A stretch of 6,058 nucleotides of DNA from Clostridioides sp. (GTDB lineage Bacteria > Bacillota > Clostridia > Peptostreptococcales > Peptostreptococcaceae): assembly GCA_031272305.1 (NCBI GenBank), contig JAISUA010000246.1, forward strand, positions 1 through 6,058, read 5' to 3'. The notes beneath the pieces were generated by a model. The model did no database searches. It had not been told where the DNA came from and worked only from the letters and a program-made list of their open reading frames with translations. Positions 1-5,826 of this stretch are shown piece by piece. A program made the position numbers and the translations under genes. Each line of letters starts with the position of its first letter. Positions within the stretch are counted from its first letter, which is position 1.

Positions 1-2351
1 TTTATCATGATATAGGAAAAATAAATGATGAATTTCAGTCTAGAATAAAAAATAATATGGATTCAAAAAACAGAAAGATATTATTTGATGAAGAAAAAGA
101 AGTTCCTCATAATATATTATCTGCTTGTTTTATTGATAAAAAATTATTTGAGAATAAATTAGAGTATTATATTATTGCAAATGCTGTTATGAATCATCAC
201 ACTTATGAAAATATAGATGAAATAGTTAAAGATAGAAAAGAGCTAATAAATAAAAGCATTGAAAAATTTAATCCTAAAAATAAAAACCTTGTAGTTTTAA
301 CAAGTAGAATAAAATCAAAGAAAGGCTCTGAATCAAATATTACAAATAAGTTTATTAAAATAGGTGGATTGTTAAAACGATGTGACTACAGTGCAAGTGG
401 AGAATACGAAATCGAATATCCAAACGACTTCCTGTCAGAATCCATGGAAAAATTTAGAGAAGAACTTAGAAAAAATTTAGATTGTGATTGGAATGAATTT
501 CAACAAATCATGCAAGATAACTCTGAAAAAAATGTAATAGCAGTTGCTCAGACTGGAGCAGGAAAAACAGAGGCAGGACTTTTGTGGATAGGCGATAATA
601 AAGGATTCTTCATATTGCCTATAAGAACAGCTATAAATGCTATTTACGATAGGATAGAGAATAATATAATCAAAAATAACAAAAATAATGAAAATAAGAA
701 AATTGAAGAGCAATTAGGATTGTTACATTCTAGTTCGATTGAATATCTAATAAATAAAAAAGGCGATAATTCTAGTACAAGTTCTAAAATAGAAAATCAT
801 GAGATGAGTGACGAAGAAATTATGGATTACGCAAATGATTCTAGAAAGAATTTGAATTTACCGCTGAATATATCAACTATAGATCAATTATTTAAATTTG
901 TATTTTTGCCTAAAAACTATGATATGCTTCTTGCAACTCTTCAATATTCAAAAATAGTAATAGATGAGATACAAATGTATTCTCCAGATTTACTTGCTTA
1001 TATTGTATTTGGTTGCAAAAAAATTGTTGAGTTGGGTGGTAAGATTGCACTTATCACAGCCACGTTGGCACCTTTTATAGAAGATTTATTTCGTGAGAGA
1101 GTGTTTGTAGACGAAGATGGTATAAAAATGAATGAGTCAAGTTTGTTAATAACAGATCCGTTTATTGATGATGAAACAGTCAAGCCAAGACACAATATAA
1201 AAGTACTTGAAGATCGAATAGATGCAGAAAAGATAGTACAAACATTTTTGGAAAATAAAAAAGCTAATTTTGAAGGTGATATTTCAAATAAGATATTAGT
1301 AGTTTGTAATACGGTTACAGAAAGTCAAAATATCTACGATAAAATCGTTGATAGATTAGGTGAAGAAAATAAAAAATATGTAAATATACTTCATGGAAAA
1401 TTTACAAAGAAAGATCGTGCAGTAATTGAAAAAGAAATTTTAAATTTTGGACAAACTCAAACAAAAGGAAATGGAATATGGATTTCAAATCAAATAGTGG
1501 AAGCAAGTCTTGATATTGACTTTGATTATTTGTTTACTGAATTGTCAGATCTTAATTCATTATTTCAAAGGTTAGGCAGAATAAATAGAAAAAATAAGAA
1601 ATCATCTGAAGAAACAAATGCTTTTGTATACACAGAGATAGACGATAAATATTTGACAGGTGATAGAAATAAAAATACTGGATTTATTGATAGGAAGATG
1701 TATGAGATTTCTAAAGGTGAACTTATAAAATTCCAAGAAGAAATAGATAAAATGAGTAAAAAAGGAACACTTTCTGAAAGAGATAAGTTAAAAATGATAG
1801 AAGCATTTTCAACAGAAAAAATTAAAGGAAGTGATTTTTACAATAAATTTAAGGAAACTTATGAAAGTATAGAAGCTTGGTTTGATTTTAGAGAGCAAGG
1901 AAAAATAAAAATAGAAGAAAAATTTCGTGATATAGATACAATAGATGTAATTCCGCAATCAGTGTATAGTGACAATAAAGAAAAAATAGAAGAACTTTAT
2001 GAAAAAATAAAAATACTAACAAATGCGATAAAATTAAATTCAAAATACAAAGCAACTTCAGACATAATTAGTGTAGAAGTAGATGCAAATATAAAGAAAG
2101 AGCAATTCTACAAAAAAATCGAAGGAAATAATAAGCAAGAAAATAAGGCTTTACTTATTAAAAAGAAAAAGGAATTTTACGATTTTACAGTTAGTATTCC
2201 TAAATATCAGGAAAGAGGTTCATCTAAAACTAAAGAATTTGATATTTCTAAATTTGAAAAAGTCAATGTAATAGTATGTGAATACAATGAAAAAGGATTC
2301 AAGTATATAAGTAAAAAAGAAGAAAAATTTCCAGCATCAGAATTTATTTAA
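1..2351 (+). CDS. cas3: CRISPR-associated nuclease-helicase Cas3 (HD + SF2 helicase), 5' end outside window
   Basis: Cas3 is the type I CRISPR effector: Cascade recruits it to an R-loop, where it nicks, unwinds and degrades target DNA using ATP. The frame is already open at base 3, and those codons read YHDIGKINDEFQ, so an apparent ATG at 57, which lacks a ribosome site, is not the start. Counting from that Met, the HD nuclease residues are His-Asp (bases 6-11), His18 in PHNILS and His47-His48. Helicase motifs follow in order: Walker A AQTGAGKT (164-171), DEIQ (303-306), TAT (334-336), LHGKF (445-449), EASLDID (about 482-488) and QRLGRINR (504-511). A lysine-rich C-terminal region completes a protein of usual Cas3 length. 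All motifs look intact, so it is probably functional. From the family, I estimate that 50-80 N-terminal residues, including the first HD histidine, are missing at the window edge. Type I-B is likely from organism type, but no Cascade gene is visible to prove it. It appears to be the last cas gene of its operon. Confidence 0.95.
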   Translation, partial: YHDIGKINDEFQSRIKNNMDSKNRKILFDEEKEVPHNILSACFIDKKLFENKLEYYIIANAVMNHHTYENIDEIVKDRKELINKSIEKFNPKNKNLVVLTSRIKSKKGSESNITNKFIKIGGLLKRCDYSASGEYEIEYPNDFLSESMEKFREELRKNLDCDWNEFQQIMQDNSEKNVIAVAQTGAGKTEAGLLWIGDNKGFFILPIRTAINAIYDRIENNIIKNNKNNENKKIEEQLGLLHSSSIEYLINKKGDNSSTSSKIENHEMSDEEIMDYANDSRKNLNLPLNISTIDQLFKFVFLPKNYDMLLATLQYSKIVIDEIQMYSPDLLAYIVFGCKKIVELGGKIALITATLAPFIEDLFRERVFVDEDGIKMNESSLLITDPFIDDETVKPRHNIKVLEDRIDAEKIVQTFLENKKANFEGDISNKILVVCNTVTESQNIYDKIVDRLGEENKKYVNILHGKFTKKDRAVIEKEILNFGQTQTKGNGIWISNQIVEASLDIDFDYLFTELSDLNSLFQRLGRINRKNKKSSEETNAFVYTEIDDKYLTGDRNKNTGFIDRKMYEISKGELIKFQEEIDKMSKKGTLSERDKLKMIEAFSTEKIKGSDFYNKFKETYESIEAWFDFREQGKIKIEEKFRDIDTIDVIPQSVYSDNKEKIEELYEKIKILTNAIKLNSKYKATSDIISVEVDANIKKEQFYKKIEGNNKQENKALLIKKKKEFYDFTVSIPKYQERGSSKTKEFDISKFEKVNVIVCEYNEKGFKYISKKEEKFPASEFI

Positions 2352-2372
2352 ATGAAATGTTATAACTAAAAC
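2346..2372. repeat. CRISPR-like degenerate repeat, copy 1
   Basis: This 27-nt element begins ATTTAAA and ends TATAACTAAAAC, and it overlaps the cas3 stop codon (2349-2351). It aligns to the element at 2468-2495 with 20 of 28 columns identical, including an uninterrupted 11-mer (TATAACTAAAA). The ATTTA start and TAAAAC end match the general look of clostridial type I-B CRISPR repeats. The base composition makes chance similarity possible, and there is no regular spacer pattern. Confidence 0.35.
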
Positions 2373-2410
2373 GGTTAATTAACTTAATGTTTTAGAATTT
2401 ATTCGTTTGA

Positions 2411-2426
2411 AGTAAAAATTTTTACT
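2411..2426. other. Perfect 16-bp palindrome downstream of cas3
   Basis: AGTAAAAATTTTTACT equals its own reverse complement. It lies 60 nt after the cas3 stop, with a second short palindrome GTTAATTAAC at 2374-2383. No T-run follows, so it is not a standard terminator. It could be a dimeric protein site, a weak hairpin or chance in AT-rich DNA. No better terminator for the cas operon is visible between 2352 and 2534. Confidence 0.4.
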
Positions 2427-2467
2427 ATCATTATAATTAAGTCACGTAAAAATTTGCAATCTAAAAT

Positions 2468-2495
2468 ATTTAAAACATAGAGGTATAACTAAAAA
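2468..2495. repeat. CRISPR-like degenerate repeat, copy 2
   Basis: This 28-nt element begins ATTTAAAACATAGAGG and continues TATAACTAAAA, in the same orientation as the copy at 2346-2372. The 95 nt between the copies is longer than one normal spacer. It is roughly what two spacers plus one eroded repeat would occupy, but no convincing middle copy is present. It lies 39 nt upstream of the promoter of the next gene. Confidence 0.35.
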
Positions 2496-2534
2496 ATAAA
2501 ATTGTGGATTATTTCAAAAAATCAATAAATTTCC

Positions 2535-2563
2535 TTGACATTTTAGGAAGATAAGATTATTAT
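2535..2563 (+). promoter_or_regulatory. Sigma-A type promoter of the HD-domain gene
   Basis: A perfect -35 box TTGACA (2535-2540) is separated by 17 nt from a -10 box TATTAT (2558-2563, 5 of 6 consensus bases). Transcription would start near 2570, giving a leader of about 70 nt. It makes the HD gene independent of the cas operon. Confidence 0.85.
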
Positions 2564-2587
2564 TGTAGGAATATAATTTTTATTTTG

Positions 2588-2607
2588 AATAAAATTAGTA
2601 TTTTATT
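2588..2607 (+). promoter_or_regulatory. Small hairpin / inverted repeat in the 5' leader
   Basis: An 8-bp stem (AATAAAAT, 2588-2595, with ATTTTATT, 2600-2607) closes a TAGT loop. It lies between the predicted transcription start and the ribosome site. The stem is all A-T, so it is weak as RNA structure; it could instead be an operator half-site pair. Its function is unknown. Confidence 0.3.
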
Positions 2608-2624
2608 TCGAATGAAATTTTACA

Positions 2625-2631
2625 AAGGAGG
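2625..2631 (+). promoter_or_regulatory. Strong Shine-Dalgarno that fixes a GTG start
   Basis: AAGGAGG lies 8 nt before GTG at 2640. It is a near-perfect anti-16S match at ideal spacing and supports GTG rather than any later ATG as the start. Confidence 0.9.
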
Positions 2632-2639
2632 ATATATCA

Positions 2640-3194
2640 GTGATACCAACATTACAGCAAGCACAGGAAATATTAGAAAAACACAACAAAGAAGAATTTC
2701 ATTTGCAACATGCTAAAGTAGTTAGTGGAGTACTTAGATTTTTCGCTAAAGAATACGATAAGGAAAACGAAGAATATTGGGCAGTAGTTGGATTGCTTCA
2801 CGATATTGATTTTGAGGAGTATCCAGAAGAACATTGTGTGAAAGGAATAGAGATTCTAAAAAATTACGATGTAGATGAAAGTATAATCAAGTCTACGATG
2901 TCTCATGGTTGGGGTCTTACAGGTACAAAGTATGAGCCAACTCACATAATGGAAAAAATACTTTTTGCAACAGATGAATTGACTGGATTGATAGGTGCTG
3001 CAGCGATTATGCGTCCAAGCAAATCAGTTCAAGATATGGAATTAAAATCTGTCAAGAAAAAATTTAAAGATAAGAAGTTTGCAGCTGGATGTAGCAGAGA
3101 TGTAATAAAAAGTGGTGCAGAAAATTTAGGATGGGAACTGGATCATTTAATAGAACAGACTATATTGGCTATGAGAACAATAGAAGGATGTTAA
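2640..3194 (+). CDS. Stand-alone HD-domain metal-dependent phosphohydrolase, 184 aa
   Basis: This is a small cytosolic HD/HDIG-type protein. HD proteins bind one or two metal ions and usually hydrolyse phosphate esters of nucleotides; the substrate here cannot be told from sequence. Candidate metal ligands are His24 (HLQHAK), His54-Asp55 (LLHDID) and Asp112 (FATDELTGLI). His65, His89 (SHGWG) and His102 are also candidates. The central ATDELTGLIGAAAIMRPSKS stretch and the following lysine-rich KKKFKDKKFAAG stretch match a subfamily I recall as common in Clostridia, annotated only as HD or HDIG hydrolase. Length is typical and nothing is missing. It starts with GTG behind a strong ribosome site, has its own promoter and terminator, and looks monocistronic. 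It should not be taken for a split Cas3'' nuclease: the neighbouring Cas3 keeps its own HD domain. Confidence 0.9.
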   Translation: MIPTLQQAQEILEKHNKEEFHLQHAKVVSGVLRFFAKEYDKENEEYWAVVGLLHDIDFEEYPEEHCVKGIEILKNYDVDESIIKSTMSHGWGLTGTKYEPTHIMEKILFATDELTGLIGAAAIMRPSKSVQDMELKSVKKKFKDKKFAAGCSRDVIKSGAENLGWELDHLIEQTILAMRTIEGC

Positions 3195-3204
3195 ATATAA
3201 AAAA

Positions 3205-3270
3205 TCTTGTAGCACTTCGATTAACATTTTGAACGTTTTTTGAAGTACTACAAGAATTTTTTGTTTTTTT
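3205..3270 (+). terminator. Intrinsic terminator after the HD gene
   Basis: A 14-nt arm TCTTGTAGCACTTC (3205-3218) pairs with GAAGTACTACAAGA (3242-3255) with one C-A mismatch. It closes a 23-nt loop and is followed by a T-rich tract at 3257-3270. Six A's at 3199-3204 would give a T-run on the opposite strand, so it may work both ways. Confidence 0.9.
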
Positions 3271-3279
3271 GAAGGAATA

Positions 3280-3309
3280 TTGACAAAAAAAAGCTAAGTT
3301 ATATTTAAT
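3280..3309 (+). promoter_or_regulatory. Sigma-A type promoter upstream of the structured leader / sRNA candidate
   Basis: TTGACA (3280-3285) is followed after 18 nt by TTTAAT (3304-3309, 5 of 6 consensus bases). Predicted transcription starts near 3316, about 330 nt before the next gene. This distance suggests either a long regulatory leader or a separate small RNA. Confidence 0.65.
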
Positions 3310-3315
3310 ACATAA

Positions 3316-3466
3316 AACAATGATTAAAAAGTGTATTTTCAGTTGCGATTATAGGTTTATTTTGCAATTTATAGATTTATACTTCAACGAAGTAAGAGGT
3401 AGGCTATAGAATTTAAAACAATTTCATTAAGATTTTTAATGAAAATTGGTTTAATTTGTTTTTGTC
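3316..3466 (+). ncRNA. Candidate small RNA or regulatory leader
   Basis: The stretch between the promoter at 3280-3309 and the hairpin at 3419-3448 can fold into a local element. An outer stem (3368-3374 with 3404-3410, one G-U pair) encloses an inner hairpin ACTTC-AAC-GAAGT (3381-3393) and an unpaired purine-rich AAGAGGTAGG. I do not recognise a known riboswitch class. The only open frame here is 29 codons (3320-3409) with no ribosome site. This would be a ~150-nt transcript if the hairpin terminates it, or an attenuated leader for the gene at 3650 if it reads through. Confidence 0.3.
3419..3463 (+). terminator. Possible weak terminator / attenuator hairpin
   Basis: CAATTTCATTAA (3419-3430) pairs with TTAATGAAAATTG (3436-3448) through 12 base pairs and one bulged A (3445), with loop GATTT. 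A T-rich but interrupted stretch follows at 3450-3463. The stem is poor in G-C pairs, so termination would be partial at best. Confidence 0.35.
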
Positions 3467-3474
3467 TGAATTAA

Positions 3475-3480
3475 TATAAT
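3475..3480 (+). promoter_or_regulatory. Isolated perfect -10 box
   Basis: TATAAT sits 170 nt before the gene at 3650. No acceptable -35 box occurs at 16-18 nt and there is no TG extension. It could be a second start site for the surface-protein genes or a chance match in AT-rich DNA. Confidence 0.25.
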
Positions 3481-3563
3481 TAACAAATTTATGAATTAAA
3501 ATATGTAAATATGGAGATAAAAGATATAGGGTAATAAAAAAGATAGTGCAAATATTTGTGTAA

Positions 3564-3579
3564 ACTTTTTGCAAAAAGT
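3564..3579. promoter_or_regulatory. Perfect 16-bp palindrome upstream of the exported-protein gene (possible operator)
   Basis: ACTTTTTGCAAAAAGT is its own reverse complement and ends 70 nt before the ATG at 3650. A second perfect palindrome, CAAATATTTG (3549-3558), lies 5 nt upstream. Together they could bind a dimeric regulator. No matching regulator gene lies in the window. Confidence 0.4.
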
Positions 3580-3637
3580 AGGAGTGCATAATCTAAATAA
3601 AAGTTTATTCAAAGATATTAACACTTAAAAAAATTAT

Positions 3638-3642
3638 GGAGG
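3638..3642 (+). promoter_or_regulatory. Shine-Dalgarno of the exported-protein gene
   Basis: GGAGG ends 7 nt before the ATG at 3650. This is ideal spacing and supports that start. Confidence 0.85.
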
Positions 3643-3649
3643 TTTTATT

Positions 3650-4375
3650 ATGATTAAAAAAATAAAAAATTTTCTTTTTATACATTTGCTTATTTCACTA
3701 ACATTGTCGTGTGGAATAATAGCTATGTTTGATGCGAATATGATTGCATTTGCGAAAACAATAGACATTACTTTAGATGAAGGAGAAAATAGTAGAGAAA
3801 TTAAAGAAGTAAAAATAGAAACAAAAACAAAATCCTCAGAGGAGTTTGCGAAAGATAATAAATTAAAAGAAATAAATAATGATAATACAGAAGAAATTAA
3901 TAAAGATGATAATACAGAAGAAATTAATAAAGATGAAGAAAATTTAGAAAAAGTTGAAGTTACTTATTACACTAATAATCAAGTCTATCGTCCACTTAAA
4001 CAAGGAAGCACGTCTGAGGTGGGAATTCACATTTGGGGAAATCACAACAATACTATAGAAGTTACAAATACAATGGTCACAGGAAAAGGACGACTTACAA
4101 CATTTGATGATGTCAGAGGAGAAATGAATAATGTTTTAAAAAAAGGAGATGTTGCTACTAGAGGAGATATAGATAATCCAAGTCATGGAAAACCAATTCA
4201 AGTAACAGCTATGTCAAAAGATGGAACAATGCATACTCAAACTATGTACAAGAGAGATAATGGTTCACTTCCAGATGCAGTGTTGGATATTTGGAAAACT
4301 GGTGTAGAGTATTGGGGATATCAATTTGGAACAAATCTATCTATAAAAAATGGAATGTATACTTATTCAAGATAA
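3650..4375 (+). CDS. Exported protein of unknown family, 241 aa
   Basis: I do not recognise this protein. Residues 1-35 form a signal peptide: a basic n-region (MIKKIK), a hydrophobic core and a probable signal peptidase I site after Ala-Phe-Ala (33-35). Cys21 lies in LTLSCG, which is a poor lipobox, so secretion rather than lipidation is preferred. Residues 36-99 are an acidic/lysine/asparagine-rich linker containing two copies of DNTEEINKD (78-86, 87-95). The C-terminal domain, about residues 100-241, is different in character. It is rich in Tyr, Trp, Gly, Asn and Thr, with no cysteine, and contains GIHIWGNHNN, DNPSHGKPI and a terminal YWGYQFGTNLS segment. It therefore looks like a folded secreted domain, such as a binding module, small toxin or bacteriocin-like protein; this is speculation. 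The next gene, 74 nt downstream, encodes a lipoprotein and is probably co-expressed. The start is set by the GGAGG ribosome site. Confidence 0.85.
   Translation: MIKKIKNFLFIHLLISLTLSCGIIAMFDANMIAFAKTIDITLDEGENSREIKEVKIETKTKSSEEFAKDNKLKEINNDNTEEINKDDNTEEINKDEENLEKVEVTYYTNNQVYRPLKQGSTSEVGIHIWGNHNNTIEVTNTMVTGKGRLTTFDDVRGEMNNVLKKGDVATRGDIDNPSHGKPIQVTAMSKDGTMHTQTMYKRDNGSLPDAVLDIWKTGVEYWGYQFGTNLSIKNGMYTYSR
3881..3934 (+). repeat. Two perfect 27-bp tandem repeats inside the exported-protein gene
   Basis: Units 3881-3907 and 3908-3934 are identical at all 27 bases and encode DNTEEINKD twice in the linker. Because the unit is a multiple of three, copy-number change by slippage would keep the frame and only alter linker length. 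Confidence 0.95.
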
Positions 4376-4381
4376 AAGATC

Positions 4382-4424
4382 AAGACTTATTACCTTGGTT
4401 TTATTTTAAATGGTAATAAGTCTT
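4382..4424 (+). other. Intercistronic 13-bp perfect hairpin without a U-run
   Basis: AAGACTTATTACC (4382-4394) pairs perfectly with GGTAATAAGTCTT (4412-4424) around a 17-nt loop. It starts 6 nt after the stop of the exported-protein gene and ends 25 nt before the lipoprotein start. The downstream bases are ATTATAAAAATG, not a T-run, so it is a poor intrinsic terminator. It is more likely an mRNA-stabilising or processing element, or a partial terminator, setting the ratio of the two products. Confidence 0.75.
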
Positions 4425-4449
4425 ATTATAAAAATGAAGAGGATATGAT

Positions 4450-5826
4450 ATGAGAAACGATAAGAATTTAATTTTAGAAAAAATTATAAAATTATTGAAA
4501 AAACTATCAGTTAAATCAGTTATTTTTATATTAGTTAGCGTGATATTCTCTGTAGGTATTTTTCTTACGGGTTGCAAGTCCAATAGAAATGAAAGTAATA
4601 AAAATGCAAGTAATATTTCTGTAGAAACTTCTGAGAAAATTCAAGAATATAGTAATGATAAAAGTAATAATAAAGACTCTAGTTTGAATACTAGCACTTC
4701 AGATAATGATTTGAAAAATAATGATAGAAAAAATTTATATTTTTCTGTAACATCTACAGGATATAATAATAAGAAAAATCAAGAACAGGGTATGACTACA
4801 AAAGTTATGATTTATGATTTTGACAAAAATACTTCTAATAAAGAAAAAAGTGAAGACAAAAATATTTCTGATAAAGAAGAAAGTGAAGATAAAAATACTT
4901 CTAATAAAGAAGAAAATATAGATAAAAATATAAATTATTCTTTTGCATATACATCACAGTATCCATTATCTGTTGCTGATTTGAAGGAAAATAAAATTTA
5001 TTATACTGAAGATGATGGAACAGGTGATAGTGATCAAGTTTTTTCTTATAACTTGAAAACAAAAGAAAGTAATCAACTGACAAAAGATTTTTTCGCTATA
5101 AATAAAATAATTCCTCAAGACGAAAGTATAATTGTTGTAGGTGTAAAAAAGGCAGAAAGACCTTTGAAAATATTTTCTTTGGATAAGAAAACAAATGAAC
5201 TTAAAGAAATCAAAGTCAAGACTCCAAGTGATTTTAGTTGTTGGCTTGCAAATTACAATCCTATAACGAAGAAAACTCTTTTTCTAGGTTGGTCAGAAGA
5301 TGAGAAAGATAAATATACTGATGATATAAATAATGGATTAGATGTAGAAAATAAAAATTACAAAAAACCAAAGACTTATGTATATGAACTTGATGAAAGT
5401 ACAAAAAAGTTGCAAATGAAATTTTCTTTAGATGGAATTTACTTTGATTCAGTTATTGCTAGTGATTTGAAGGGCGATATAATTTTAGGAAAAGTAGATT
5501 CGAATTTTCCTCTAAAAGATAAAGATCAAATTACTTGGTATAAATTTCATAAGAAAACATCTAAACTTGAAAAAATAAACTTTTTGGGAGAAGGAATAAG
5601 TTATAATTATAAAAAAGAGGATAAGGAAATTACTCGATTAAATGAAGAATTCTATTTTGTTTCTGACAATGAAATTGTATTTAGAGGATTCAAAAAAGGT
5701 TCAAATAAGATTGGAGTATATTTGTATAATTTAGATACTAAAAAAGTAGAAACAGTGACAGATGAAGATGAGCTAGATGGTAGTTTTATAAATAATTTTA
5801 CTATGTTATTTAAAAAATATTATTAA
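4450..5826 (+). CDS. Lipoprotein with probable beta-propeller domain, 458 aa
   Basis: This is an outer-face membrane-anchored protein whose exact function I do not recognise. A basic n-region (1-22) and hydrophobic segment (24-38) lead to the lipobox Leu-Thr-Gly-Cys, with Cys42 the predicted lipidated residue. Residues 43-95 are Asn/Ser/Lys-rich and probably a flexible tether. From about 96 on, short beta-strand segments recur in the pattern hydrophobic-Tyr-x-Leu/Asp-x-x-Thr/Lys: VMIYDFD, VFSYNLKTKESNQLTKD, IFSLDKKTNELKEI, VYELDESTKKL, VYLYNLDTKKVETVTDE. This pattern is typical of TolB/WD-like propeller blades. Three 11-residue repeats (126-158) are inserted between strands of the first blade. 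No catalytic motif is seen, so a ligand-binding or scaffold role is inferred. The ATG is chosen for its AGAGG ribosome site at 4438-4442. It is long in the n-region; a TTG at 4495 would give a classical signal but lacks a ribosome site. No promoter of its own is evident, so it probably shares the mRNA of the upstream exported-protein gene. Confidence 0.85.
   Translation: MRNDKNLILEKIIKLLKKLSVKSVIFILVSVIFSVGIFLTGCKSNRNESNKNASNISVETSEKIQEYSNDKSNNKDSSLNTSTSDNDLKNNDRKNLYFSVTSTGYNNKKNQEQGMTTKVMIYDFDKNTSNKEKSEDKNISDKEESEDKNTSNKEENIDKNINYSFAYTSQYPLSVADLKENKIYYTEDDGTGDSDQVFSYNLKTKESNQLTKDFFAINKIIPQDESIIVVGVKKAERPLKIFSLDKKTNELKEIKVKTPSDFSCWLANYNPITKKTLFLGWSEDEKDKYTDDINNGLDVENKNYKKPKTYVYELDESTKKLQMKFSLDGIYFDSVIASDLKGDIILGKVDSNFPLKDKDQITWYKFHKKTSKLEKINFLGEGISYNYKKEDKEITRLNEEFYFVSDNEIVFRGFKKGSNKIGVYLYNLDTKKVETVTDEDELDGSFINNFTMLFKKYY
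4825..4923 (+). repeat. Three imperfect 33-bp tandem repeats inside the lipoprotein gene
   Basis: Units 4825-4857, 4858-4890 and 4891-4923 encode KNTSNKEKSED, KNISDKEESED and KNTSNKEENID. A fourth start (KNI) follows. The units are multiples of three and differ by a few substitutions, so they have begun to diverge but remain prone to in-frame expansion or contraction. Confidence 0.9.

Noticed and set aside
57..59. ATG at 57 as the start of cas3
   Set aside because: The frame is open upstream to base 3 and encodes the conserved His-Asp of the HD nuclease; no ribosome site precedes 57.
477..713. Reverse-strand open frames within cas3 (also 998-1195)
   Set aside because: They lie wholly inside a well-supported gene, with low-complexity translations and no motifs.
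2418..2445. A third, middle CRISPR-like repeat
   Set aside because: Similarity is limited to a TTATAA-TTAA core, and the spacing to the flanking copies (71 and 52 nt) is uneven; expected by chance in this composition.
2640..3194. Stand-alone HD protein as a Cas3'' subunit of the CRISPR system
   Set aside because: Cas3 already carries its own HD residues, this gene has its own promoter and terminator, and its central ATDELTGLI region belongs to a general clostridial HD hydrolase type.
3320..3409. 29-codon open frame beginning MIKK
   Set aside because: It has no ribosome site, would be nearly leaderless from the predicted promoter, and its sequence shows no recognisable features.
3650..4375. 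Lactococcin 972-type bacteriocin
   Set aside because: Signal peptide, small size and aromatic C-terminus are suggestive, but the family's characteristic pattern is not visible and no dedicated ABC transporter or immunity genes follow.
4495..4497. TTG as the lipoprotein start
   Set aside because: It would give a classic short lipoprotein signal, but no ribosome site precedes it, whereas ATG 4450 has AGAGG at 7 nt.
4401..4583. Reverse-strand open frames at the lipoprotein gene (also 4901-5083)
   Set aside because: They are antisense to a clear lipoprotein gene; one runs through the intercistronic hairpin, and neither has recognisable domains.
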